Below, one piece after another: positions 1-6,525 of a stretch of 9,020 nt of DNA. Position numbers and translations under genes: made by a program. Numbering within the stretch: position 1 is the stretch's first letter; each line of letters begins with the position of its first letter. Under the pieces are notes generated by a model. It was not told where the DNA came from, searched no databases, and saw only the letters and a program-made list of their open reading frames with translations. This DNA is from an uncultured Bacteroidota bacterium (GTDB lineage: Bacteria; Bacteroidota; Bacteroidia; NS11-12g; UBA955), in the NCBI GenBank assembly GCA_903879775.1, contig CAIRMY010000005.1:1-9020 (forward strand). The letters are read 5' to 3'.

Positions 1-326
1 CGCCAAAAAATAAATTTAACTTGAGTATTGGTGGTTCGCAATTGGAATATAAAAAAATAAAAAATGTATCTTTCAATGTTAACTTTAAATGGATTGAGGG
101 ATTTGTTTATGAAGGATCACCTCAATTCACTGGCGATGTACCCACATATTGGATGTTAGACGCAATGATTTCTAAAGAAATTCCTAAATATCATACTCAA
201 ATAAAATTAGGCGCTTCTAACCTAACAAACAATTTAGCACTCCAAGTTTATGGAGGACCTAGAATTGGTAGGATGGCGTATATAAGTTTGTTATTTGACA
301 TTTCTCATGCCGATATGAAAAAATAA
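1..326 (+). CDS. TonB-dependent receptor-like outer membrane protein, C-terminal fragment
   Basis: The reading frame is open from the left edge (first full codon at base 3) to a TAA at 324-326, so only about the last 107 residues of a longer protein are present. The fragment has alternating beta-strand character. It ends with a segment of the type LGASNLTNN, then QVYGGPRIGR, then AYISLLFDI, which is the usual closing pattern of Bacteroidota TonB-dependent receptor beta-barrels (last strands of the barrel, an aromatic residue near the end). Such receptors import siderophores, vitamins or oligosaccharides across the outer membrane using TonB energy. Plug domain, TonB box and signal peptide lie outside the window, so the substrate cannot be inferred. 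The final residues after the last strand (SHADMKK) form a short tail that is slightly unusual, because most barrels end on the strand itself. No terminator is visible between this gene and the next. Confidence 0.8.
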   Translation, partial: PKNKFNLSIGGSQLEYKKIKNVSFNVNFKWIEGFVYEGSPQFTGDVPTYWMLDAMISKEIPKYHTQIKLGASNLTNNLALQVYGGPRIGRMAYISLLFDISHADMKK

Positions 327-351
327 TCCTCAAAAAATAAAATATATTAAA

Positions 352-359
352 TACTTTTG
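352..359 (+). promoter_or_regulatory. Putative Bacteroidota promoter -7 element upstream of the secreted hydrolase-like gene
   Basis: TACTTTTG matches the Bacteroidota -7 consensus TAnnTTTG exactly and lies 28 bp before the ATG at 387, predicting a leader of about 20 nt. No convincing TTTG or TTG -33 box is present about 19 bp upstream, so the assignment rests on the -7 element and its position. The 4-bp-arm dyad TTGTTACAA (357-365) overlaps its right end; it is too short to be called an operator. Confidence 0.5.
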
Positions 360-386
360 TTACAAATAAATTACGATAACTAAACT

Positions 387-1901
387 ATGAAAAAACATTT
401 ACTTTTACTTGCAGTTGCCTTTACATCTGTTTGTGCTTGGTCTCAAACCCGATTTTTAGACAACGTTTTGAGCCCTGCTCAAATTGGCGTAACCCCTAAT
501 GTCACTTACGCTCAAAATTACACTGTGTTGTATGGAGACATGGACACAATTAAGCCTGGACCACAATTCATGTTGGAGTCTTTGAAAATGGATGTTTACG
601 AACCAGCAGATGGTTCTACGAAACGTCCACTAATTATTTACCTAGGCACGGGTAGTTTCTTGCCTCGCTACATCAACAAAACACCAACGGGTGCAAGAGA
701 TGACTCAGCAACCGCTGAAATGTGTCGTCAGTTCGCGAGAAAAGGTTATGTTGTTGCATCGATTTCTTACCGTCAAGGTTGGAACCCAACTTCTCAAGAT
801 GAAACTGTTCGTCGTTCTACAATTATCAATGCAGCTTACAAAGGTGTTCAAGATTTACACGCTTGTATTCGTTACTTCAAAGAAAATGTTGCGATTTATG
901 GTAATACTTTTAACATTGATACAACAAAAATTTGTACTGGTGGTCAAGGTACTGGTTCATACATCACTTCAGCTTACGCTTCACTTGACAAGCAAAGCGA
1001 AATTAAAATTGCCAAATTCAGAGATCCTTCAAATGGTAAAATTTTCGTAAATGATACCATGTGGGGTGACCGTTTCGGATTTGGTGGATACCCTGGTTTC
1101 AACAAAGCCAATACTCCTGGTTACACTTCAACCGCACAAGTTGCTTTTGCAATTGGTGGCGCATTGGGTGATAGCACTTGGATGAATGCTGGTGAGATTC
1201 CATTGATCTGGTCTCATTCTGTATACGATCCATTTGCTCCTTACACAACTGGCATGGTAAACGTACCAGGCACTACTTTACAAGTTGTTGAGGTTTCTGG
1301 TGGCCGCGATGTTATGGCTCGTTGCCAACGCCTTGGTAACACCGCTCCTTATAAAGGTAAAGTAATGGACGATTACACCCGCGCTGCTAACGTATTCAAC
1401 CAAGGTATCGATGGTCTTTACCCTGTTGTTGGTATGTTAAACGCTTCTGGTCCTTACGAATGGTGGGATACTAACAAGATCAAAATGTTACCTGCTCAAT
1501 TCTATGATGTTAAAGCTATCTTAGGCGGAGCGAAAGCTTCTAACCCATACATGAGCAAAGCTCGCGCTTTAACTCACATCGATACTTTACAGCACTATTT
1601 TGCTCCACGTATCGCTGTTTCTTTAGGTTTGGTTGCTTCAGTAGGTGTTGAAAATACCAACTTAGGTTCTAATGTAACCATTGCTCCTAACCCTGCTAAA
1701 AACCATTTAATCATTCATAACAACTGGGATAACAACCAATTAAATACCGCTTCTATCTACGATATGAACGGTAGAATGGTTCAAAAGTTAGTGGTTACTG
1801 GTAACCATAACGTTTATAACTTAAACCTTCCTGCTGGTCTATATGTTGTTCAAATGCAATTTGACAATGGAACTGGCACCAAAAAGTTAGTGATTGAATA
1901 A
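387..1901 (+). CDS. Secreted alpha/beta-hydrolase-like protein with T9SS type A sorting domain (catalytic serine apparently missing)
   Basis: A 504-aa exported protein. Residues 1 to about 20 form a signal peptide: MKK, a Leu/Ala-rich core, then a cleavage region around AWSQ. The Cys at 16 is not in a lipobox. Residues about 65-300 resemble a carboxylesterase-type alpha/beta hydrolase: MDVYEP, then RPLIIYLGTGSF where esterases have the oxyanion HGG, ARKGYVVASISYR, DLHACIRYFKEN, then KICTGGQGTGS at the nucleophile elbow. By alignment the elbow GxSxG reads G186-Q-G188-T-G190, so the serine is replaced by glycine. The HGG motif is also degenerate (GTG). Asp281 in VYDPFAPY sits where the catalytic acid is expected. 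Residues about 428-504 are a typical T9SS type A sorting domain (IAPNPAKN, IYDMNGRMV, LPAGLYVVQM, ending KKLVIE), predicting export to the cell surface or medium and removal of this domain. Codon use (mostly CGT/CGC for Arg, GGT for Gly) suggests high expression. Fold and secretion route are well supported; enzymatic activity is doubtful and the substrate or ligand unknown. Confidence 0.85.
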   Translation: MKKHLLLLAVAFTSVCAWSQTRFLDNVLSPAQIGVTPNVTYAQNYTVLYGDMDTIKPGPQFMLESLKMDVYEPADGSTKRPLIIYLGTGSFLPRYINKTPTGARDDSATAEMCRQFARKGYVVASISYRQGWNPTSQDETVRRSTIINAAYKGVQDLHACIRYFKENVAIYGNTFNIDTTKICTGGQGTGSYITSAYASLDKQSEIKIAKFRDPSNGKIFVNDTMWGDRFGFGGYPGFNKANTPGYTSTAQVAFAIGGALGDSTWMNAGEIPLIWSHSVYDPFAPYTTGMVNVPGTTLQVVEVSGGRDVMARCQRLGNTAPYKGKVMDDYTRAANVFNQGIDGLYPVVGMLNASGPYEWWDTNKIKMLPAQFYDVKAILGGAKASNPYMSKARALTHIDTLQHYFAPRIAVSLGLVASVGVENTNLGSNVTIAPNPAKNHLIIHNNWDNNQLNTASIYDMNGRMVQKLVVTGNHNVYNLNLPAGLYVVQMQFDNGTGTKKLVIE

Positions 1902-1927
1902 TCCTAACTTTTTAATATACTGAATTT

Positions 1928-1960
1928 AAAGGGGTGCACACAATGCACCCCTTTTCTTTT
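1928..1960 (+). terminator. Rho-independent terminator after the secreted hydrolase-like gene
   Basis: GGGGTGCA (1931-1938) pairs perfectly with TGCACCCC (1944-1951) around a 5-nt CACAA loop. Three further A-T pairs (1928-1930 with 1952-1954) extend the stem, and the T-rich tract TTTTCTTTT (1952-1960) follows directly. It starts 26 bp after the stop codon and separates this gene from the ileS cluster. The A tract before the stem could give weaker function on the opposite strand, but no convergent gene is present. Confidence 0.9.
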
Positions 1961-1989
1961 GTACTTGCCATAAAAATCGCGTATTTTTG
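1958..1989 (+). promoter_or_regulatory. Putative promoter of the ileS cluster
   Basis: TTTG at 1958-1961, a 20-bp spacer and TATTTTTG at 1982-1989 fit the Bacteroidota pattern TTTG-N19/20-TAnnTTTG. A second possible -33 TTG lies at 1965-1967. The expected transcription start is near 1995, giving a leader of about 25 nt before the ATG at 2020. The -33 box overlaps the T tract of the preceding terminator, so the two signals are packed end to end. Confidence 0.65.
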
Positions 1990-2019
1990 CACCTTTATTG
2001 ATTTTAACCCAGTTTATCC

Positions 2020-5000
2020 ATGTATTCAACCCTTAAAAACCTTAATTGGCCAGAGATTGAAAAAGAAATCCTAGAATTCTGGGACTCCGAAAATATCTTT
2101 CAATTAAGCGTGAACCAGCGCCCAGAAAATAATACCTTCACCTTCTTTGAAGGTCCGCCATCTGCAAACGGTATGCCTGGTATTCACCATGTTATGGCTA
2201 GGGCTATGAAAGACATCTTCTGCCGCTACAAAACCTTACAAGGTTTTAGGGTGGCCAGAAAAGCTGGGTGGGATACTCATGGACTTCCAATTGAACTTCA
2301 AGTTGAAAAACGACTTGGAATTCGTAAAGAAGATATCGGAACGAAGATTTCCCTCGAAGACTACAACAAAGAATGTAGAACCGATGTGCTTATGTTCAAA
2401 GATAAATGGGATGAACTCACCCACAGAATCGGTTTTTGGGTTGATCTTAACGATCCTTATATTACCTACGAAAATAATTATATCGAAACACTTTGGTATC
2501 TCCTTAAGTTACTCCATGAAAAAGGTTTTCTGTATAAAGGTTATACCATTCAACCGTTTTCACCTGCTGCAGGTACAGGTTTAAGCTCTCATGAATTAAA
2601 CCAACCTGGTACTTATCAGAACGTTAAAGACACCACCATTGTTGCGCAATTTAAAAAGGCAAATACCCAAAATGAATACTTTTTAGCTTGGACAACTACG
2701 CCATGGACATTGCCGAGCAACACCGCTTTGGCTGTTGGTGAAAATATTCAATACGAAGACATTCAAACATTTAACCAATATACTGGTGAACCCATCATTG
2801 TGACCCTAGCTTCGGCTTTGAAGGGAAAATATTTCCCTGCTGAAAATGAAAATGGTGATTTTGAGGGATATACCCTCGGTCAAAAAAACATCCCTTGGAA
2901 ATCTTTAAAAACTTCCATCGGAAAAGATTTAGCCGGAACCCGTTACGAACAGTTACTTCCATACGCACAGCCAGAATCTGGCGAAGCATTTATAGTTGTC
3001 ATTGGCGATTTTGTGAGCACCGAAGACGGTACCGGTATTGTTCATATTGCTCCAAGTTTTGGTGCCGATGACTTTAGAACGGCTAAAGAAAATGGCATTG
3101 GTGCTTTAACACTTGTTGATAAAAAAGGTCGCTTCGTAGAAGCGGTCACTGATTTTGCCAATGAATTTGTAAAAGAAGCTTATCTCACCGACGAAGAAAA
3201 AGCGGAAGAAACCCAAAAACAAGGTCGCGATAAATACTTAGGCGTTGATGAGCGCATTGCCATCAAATTAAAAACCGAAAACAAAGCGTTTAAGGTTGAA
3301 AAATACGAACATACCTATCCGCATTGCTGGAGAACCGATAAACCAATTTTATATTACCCTCTAGAAAGTTGGTTTATTAAAACTACCGCGGTTAAAGACC
3401 GTTTGGTTGAATTGAATAAAACAATCAACTGGAAACCAAAAAGTACCGGTGAAGGTAGATTTGGCAATTGGTTGGAAAATCTTGTAGATTGGAATTTAAG
3501 TCGCTCTAGATTCTGGGGAACACCTTTGCCAATTTGGAGAACTGAAGATGGTACAGAAGAAAAGTGCATTGGAAGTATCGATGAGCTAAAATCGGAAATC
3601 CTGAAAGCCAATTCAGCTTTAAACCTCAATCAAAATCCTGAAGAAGCTACGTTAGATCTTCATAGACCGTATGTCGACAGAATTACATTGGTGAGTGAAT
3701 CTGGAAAACCAATGACCAGAGAAACCGACTTAATTGACGTATGGTTCGATAGCGGCGCAATGCCTTATGCACAATGGCATTGGCCATTTGAAAACAAAGA
3801 AATTTTTGAAAAGAATTTTCCAGCAGACTTTATTGCTGAAGGTGTTGACCAAACCCGTGGTTGGTTCTTCACCCTTCATGCAATTGGGGTGATGCTGTTT
3901 GATAACGTTGCCTTTAAAAACGTGATTGCCAATGGTTTGGTGCTCGATAAAAATGGCAACAAAATGAGCAAACGCCTGGGCAACGCCGTTGATCCGTTTA
4001 CCACCGTAGAGAATTATGGCGCCGATGCATTGCGTTGGTACATGTCAACCAATTCTCAACCTTGGGATAACCTCAAATTCGATACCGATGGGGTTGTTGA
4101 ATCGCAACGTAAATTCTTAGGAACACTTTACAATACTTATAGCTTTTTTGCAATTTATGCAAATATTGACCAGTTTGTTTTTCGTGTAAATCAACAAACA
4201 CCAGTTGCATCTCGTTCAGAGTTAGATCGTTGGATCTTGAGCAAATTAAACTCCCTCATCTTGGAAGTGACTGAGGCTTTAGACGATTACGATCCAACAA
4301 AAGCGGCCCGTGCCATTGAAGAATTTGTGAGCGAACAACTAAGCAATTGGTATGTCCGTTTATCGAGACGAGTATTCTGGAAAGGTGAAATGAATGCCGA
4401 TAAGCAAGCAGCCTACGAAACACTTTACACTTGCCTAGACGCCATCAGTCGAATGATGTCGCCAATTAGCCCATTCTTCTCAGATTGGTTATACCGCAAC
4501 CTGAATGCGCCTATCATTGCCAACAATGAAGCTCCAAAATCTGTTCATTTAACCAATTGGCCAGTTGTGAATCAGGCGTCCATCCAAGTTGAATTGGAAA
4601 TGCAAATGCAGCGCGCTCAAACCATTTGTAGCTTGGTTTTGTCCCTCCGAAAAAAGGAAAAAATCAAGGTTCGTCAACCATTACAAAAAATGCTGATTCC
4701 GGCGTTAACATCGCAAATGAAATCGCAAATTGAACATGTTGCGGCGCTCATTCAAAGCGAGGTAAACGTTAAAGAAATTGAATACTTAGAAGCCGATAAC
4801 GCATTGTTGGTGAAGAAAATAAAACCAAACTTCAAAACTTTGGGTAAGGTTTTAGGTCCCCACATGAAAGCAATGTCGGCAATTGTTGATGCCTTCACTC
4901 AAGATCAAATTCGGGAAATTGAAACCTCCGAAAAAATTGATGTGATGTTGAATAATGAAACCTTCACTTTGAATTTAACCGACGTTGAAATCGTGACGCA

Positions 5001-5325
5001 AGACATGCCAGGCTGGTTGGTTACATCGGAAGGCGACACCACTGTGGCCCTGGATATCACCATTTCAGAAGGTTTAATGCAAGAAGGGATGGCCAGAGAG
5101 TTGGTGAATAGAATTCAGAACCTTAGGAAAGAATTGGGATTTGAAGTGACCGATAAAATCAAAGTTGAATATTCTGGCTCAGAACAACTTACAAAGAGCG
5201 TAAATCAATTTATCGCTTATATTTGCAGTGAAGTTTTGGCAACCGAAATTACATTTGTAAGTGCGTGTGACACGCATGAAACCGATGTAAACGAAGAAGC
5301 CGTGTACTTAAATTTAAAGAAATAA
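2020..5325 (+). CDS. ileS: Isoleucine--tRNA ligase, IleRS2-like (eukaryotic-like type) with rearranged HIGH motif
   Basis: Class I synthetase of 1101 aa that charges tRNA-Ile in the cytoplasm and clears misactivated valine. Residues 43-57 hold the first signature region, but HIGH appears as G54-I-H56-H57 (from PGIHH). Then come KAGWDTHGLP (81-90), the CP1 editing domain with TTTPWTLPSN (225-234) and GTGIVHIAPSFGADD (337-351, including H342 and D351 of the editing pocket), the HCWRT region (435-439), DVWFDSG (573-579), VDQTRGWFF (609-617) and the second signature KMSKR (648-652). The anticodon-binding helices and a long C-terminal part follow. KMSKR in place of KMSKS, the length, and the absence of the C-terminal cysteine zinc knuckle of IleRS1 point to the eukaryotic-like IleRS2 class. 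All other catalytic and editing signatures look intact, so the enzyme should be active. It is first in a cluster with a DksA-like gene (23-bp gap) and lspA. No Shine-Dalgarno precedes the ATG, as is normal in this phylum. Confidence 0.97.
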   Translation: MYSTLKNLNWPEIEKEILEFWDSENIFQLSVNQRPENNTFTFFEGPPSANGMPGIHHVMARAMKDIFCRYKTLQGFRVARKAGWDTHGLPIELQVEKRLGIRKEDIGTKISLEDYNKECRTDVLMFKDKWDELTHRIGFWVDLNDPYITYENNYIETLWYLLKLLHEKGFLYKGYTIQPFSPAAGTGLSSHELNQPGTYQNVKDTTIVAQFKKANTQNEYFLAWTTTPWTLPSNTALAVGENIQYEDIQTFNQYTGEPIIVTLASALKGKYFPAENENGDFEGYTLGQKNIPWKSLKTSIGKDLAGTRYEQLLPYAQPESGEAFIVVIGDFVSTEDGTGIVHIAPSFGADDFRTAKENGIGALTLVDKKGRFVEAVTDFANEFVKEAYLTDEEKAEETQKQGRDKYLGVDERIAIKLKTENKAFKVEKYEHTYPHCWRTDKPILYYPLESWFIKTTAVKDRLVELNKTINWKPKSTGEGRFGNWLENLVDWNLSRSRFWGTPLPIWRTEDGTEEKCIGSIDELKSEILKANSALNLNQNPEEATLDLHRPYVDRITLVSESGKPMTRETDLIDVWFDSGAMPYAQWHWPFENKEIFEKNFPADFIAEGVDQTRGWFFTLHAIGVMLFDNVAFKNVIANGLVLDKNGNKMSKRLGNAVDPFTTVENYGADALRWYMSTNSQPWDNLKFDTDGVVESQRKFLGTLYNTYSFFAIYANIDQFVFRVNQQTPVASRSELDRWILSKLNSLILEVTEALDDYDPTKAARAIEEFVSEQLSNWYVRLSRRVFWKGEMNADKQAAYETLYTCLDAISRMMSPISPFFSDWLYRNLNAPIIANNEAPKSVHLTNWPVVNQASIQVELEMQMQRAQTICSLVLSLRKKEKIKVRQPLQKMLIPALTSQMKSQIEHVAALIQSEVNVKEIEYLEADNALLVKKIKPNFKTLGKVLGPHMKAMSAIVDAFTQDQIREIETSEKIDVMLNNETFTLNLTDVEIVTQDMPGWLVTSEGDTTVALDITISEGLMQEGMARELVNRIQNLRKELGFEVTDKIKVEYSGSEQLTKSVNQFIAYICSEVLATEITFVSACDTHETDVNEEAVYLNLKK

Positions 5326-5348
5326 CCAATTACAATCCAATCAATAAA

Positions 5349-5720
5349 ATGGAAAAAACACGTTACACCGACGAAGAATTGGAAGAATTCAGACAAATCA
5401 TTTTGCAAAAATTAGAAATTGCAAAAGCTGAATTTCGCACCTTACAAGGCAATTTAAAAGATGGTAATGAAAATGGAGCTGACAGCACCAACAATAATTA
5501 TTTAACTTTAGATGATGGTGCCGATACCGCTGAAAAAGAAAATTTGAATCAACTTGCTGCACATCAGCTAAAGTTCATTAAAAACTTAGAAGCGGCAATG
5601 GTTCGCATTCAAAACAAAACATACGGTATTTGCAAAACCAGTGGTAAACTCATTCCAAAAGAACGTTTACGCGCTGTGCCTCATACCACCCAAACCATCG
5701 AAGCTAAATTAAAAAAATAA
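5349..5720 (+). CDS. TraR/DksA-family protein with degenerate zinc site
   Basis: A 123-aa protein of the DksA/TraR family, whose members bind in the RNA polymerase secondary channel and adjust transcription initiation, often together with ppGpp. Residues about 5-35 and 62-88 are charged helices that would form the coiled-coil arms. Between them is D56-G-A-D59-T-A61, a match to the DxxDxA tip motif needed for DksA action. The C-terminal part, TYGICKTSGKLIPKERLRAVP (91-111), aligns with the DksA zinc-finger region, but only C95 of the four cysteines remains: the others fall at S98, T116 and A119 by alignment. The fold is therefore probably kept without zinc. The gene lies 23 bp after ileS and 4 bp before lspA and is probably co-transcribed with them. 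The family call is firm. Whether it acts like true DksA, or as a GreA/TraR-like or RNAP-independent factor, is not shown. Confidence 0.9.
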   Translation: MEKTRYTDEELEEFRQIILQKLEIAKAEFRTLQGNLKDGNENGADSTNNNYLTLDDGADTAEKENLNQLAAHQLKFIKNLEAAMVRIQNKTYGICKTSGKLIPKERLRAVPHTTQTIEAKLKK

Positions 5721-5724
5721 ACTT

Positions 5725-6486
5725 TTGAACCCTAGCAATTCAAAATGGTATCAGTCACCAAAATTTTGGTGGGCTTTTGGTGTGCTCTTTGCCGCCATCA
5801 TCATCGATCAATTCATTAAAATTTATATCAAAACCAATTTCATCTATGGCGAATCTTACCCCATTTTTGGCAATTGGTTTAAACTCTATTTTATTGAAAA
5901 TGAAGGCATGGCCTTCGGTATGAAACTATTCGGTGGTGGAACAATTGGTAAGCTTGTTCTCACATTTTTTAGAATCATTGTGTCGATTTTTGGTGTGTAT
6001 TACCTCATTGCCATCATTCGTAAAAAAGAACATACAGGACTCCTCATCGCAGTTTCACTTGTTTTAGCAGGTGCCATTGGCAATATCATCGATTCTGTTT
6101 TCTATGGCTATTATTTTGGCGATCGAAATTTACTTCCTTGGGAAAGCACAAGTCACTACATCAATACCTATGGCGGAAAATGGTTTGAGGGACATGTGGT
6201 CGACATGTTTTATGCACCCATGTGGGAGGGAGTACTTCCCAATTGGATTCCTCTATGGGGAGGTGAATTCTTCACCTTCTTTGCCCCAATTTGGAACTTT
6301 GCCGATGCTTGCATCACAGTTGGCGTTGCCATTATGATTGTTGGTCAAAAACAATTTTCATTGCCCTCTCCGAGCATTCTTTTTGAAAAACCAAATTCAA
6401 ACCACGTCAATCAACATTCTGAACCCATTTCTGAACCCGCAGAATCAAACAGCTCAGAATCAGAAATAAATCAATCCGAAAATTAG
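5725..6486 (+). CDS. lspA: Lipoprotein signal peptidase (signal peptidase II), TTG start
   Basis: Inner-membrane aspartyl protease that cuts the signal peptide off prolipoproteins after lipidation of the cysteine. The 253-aa protein shows the family blocks in order: a first membrane helix with D28-Q-F-I-K32, NEGMAFGM (59-66), two hydrophobic helices (about 75-97 and 104-123), GAIGNIID (116-123) with catalytic D123, VVDMFYAP (158-165), and WNFADACITVG (190-200) with catalytic D194 in the last helix. D123 is followed by Ser instead of the usual Arg. About 35 residues (about 125-157) separate it from VVDMF, longer than in E. coli LspA (164 aa in total). A Ser/Glu-rich cytoplasmic-type tail (about 212-253) follows the last helix. 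The start must be TTG at 5725, because no ATG lies upstream in frame and the first internal ATG would remove the first helix and the NxGMAFG region. GTG at 5782 would cut into the first helix. It begins 4 bp after the DksA-like stop codon. Confidence 0.95.
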   Translation: MNPSNSKWYQSPKFWWAFGVLFAAIIIDQFIKIYIKTNFIYGESYPIFGNWFKLYFIENEGMAFGMKLFGGGTIGKLVLTFFRIIVSIFGVYYLIAIIRKKEHTGLLIAVSLVLAGAIGNIIDSVFYGYYFGDRNLLPWESTSHYINTYGGKWFEGHVVDMFYAPMWEGVLPNWIPLWGGEFFTFFAPIWNFADACITVGVAIMIVGQKQFSLPSPSILFEKPNSNHVNQHSEPISEPAESNSSESEINQSEN

Positions 6487-6506
6487 TCCATTCAGCATAC
6501 AAAAGT

Positions 6507-6514
6507 TAATTTTG
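6507..6514 (+). promoter_or_regulatory. Putative -7 promoter element of lysS
   Basis: TAATTTTG matches TAnnTTTG and is followed by CA, as in two other promoters of this window. It lies only 11 bp before the lysS ATG at 6526. A start site 5-7 nt after the element would give a leader of about 5 nt or less. The -33 region (around 6484-6487, TTAG) overlaps the lspA stop codon and is a poor match to TTTG. Confidence 0.5.
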
Positions 6515-6525
6515 CAAACATTTCC

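Noticed and set aside
387..446. Possible lipoprotein signal (Cys16 in TSVC) in the hydrolase-like protein
   Set aside because: The residue before Cys is Val, not Gly/Ala/Ser, and the hydrophobic core continues toward a normal AWSQ cleavage region. The C-terminal T9SS domain also fits a soluble exported protein.
691..1050. Open frame of 119 codons on the + strand inside the secreted hydrolase-like gene
   Set aside because: It lies wholly within a gene with clear signal peptide, fold and sorting-domain evidence, and its translation has no recognisable motif.
2179..2190. GIHH in IleRS as a sign of an inactive or mis-sequenced synthetase
   Set aside because: The frame is intact over 1101 codons, every other catalytic and editing signature is present, and the swapped motif is a known natural IleRS2 variant.
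2236..3629. Several antisense open frames (2236-2424, 2795-2989, 3354-3629) and one + frame (2279-2584) inside ileS
   Set aside because: All overlap conserved IleRS catalytic and editing blocks. Their translations are composition shadows without motifs, promoters or starts of note.
6071..6337. 88-codon + frame inside lspA
   Set aside because: It overlaps the catalytic blocks GNIID and FADA of LspA, and is a frame shadow without independent signals.
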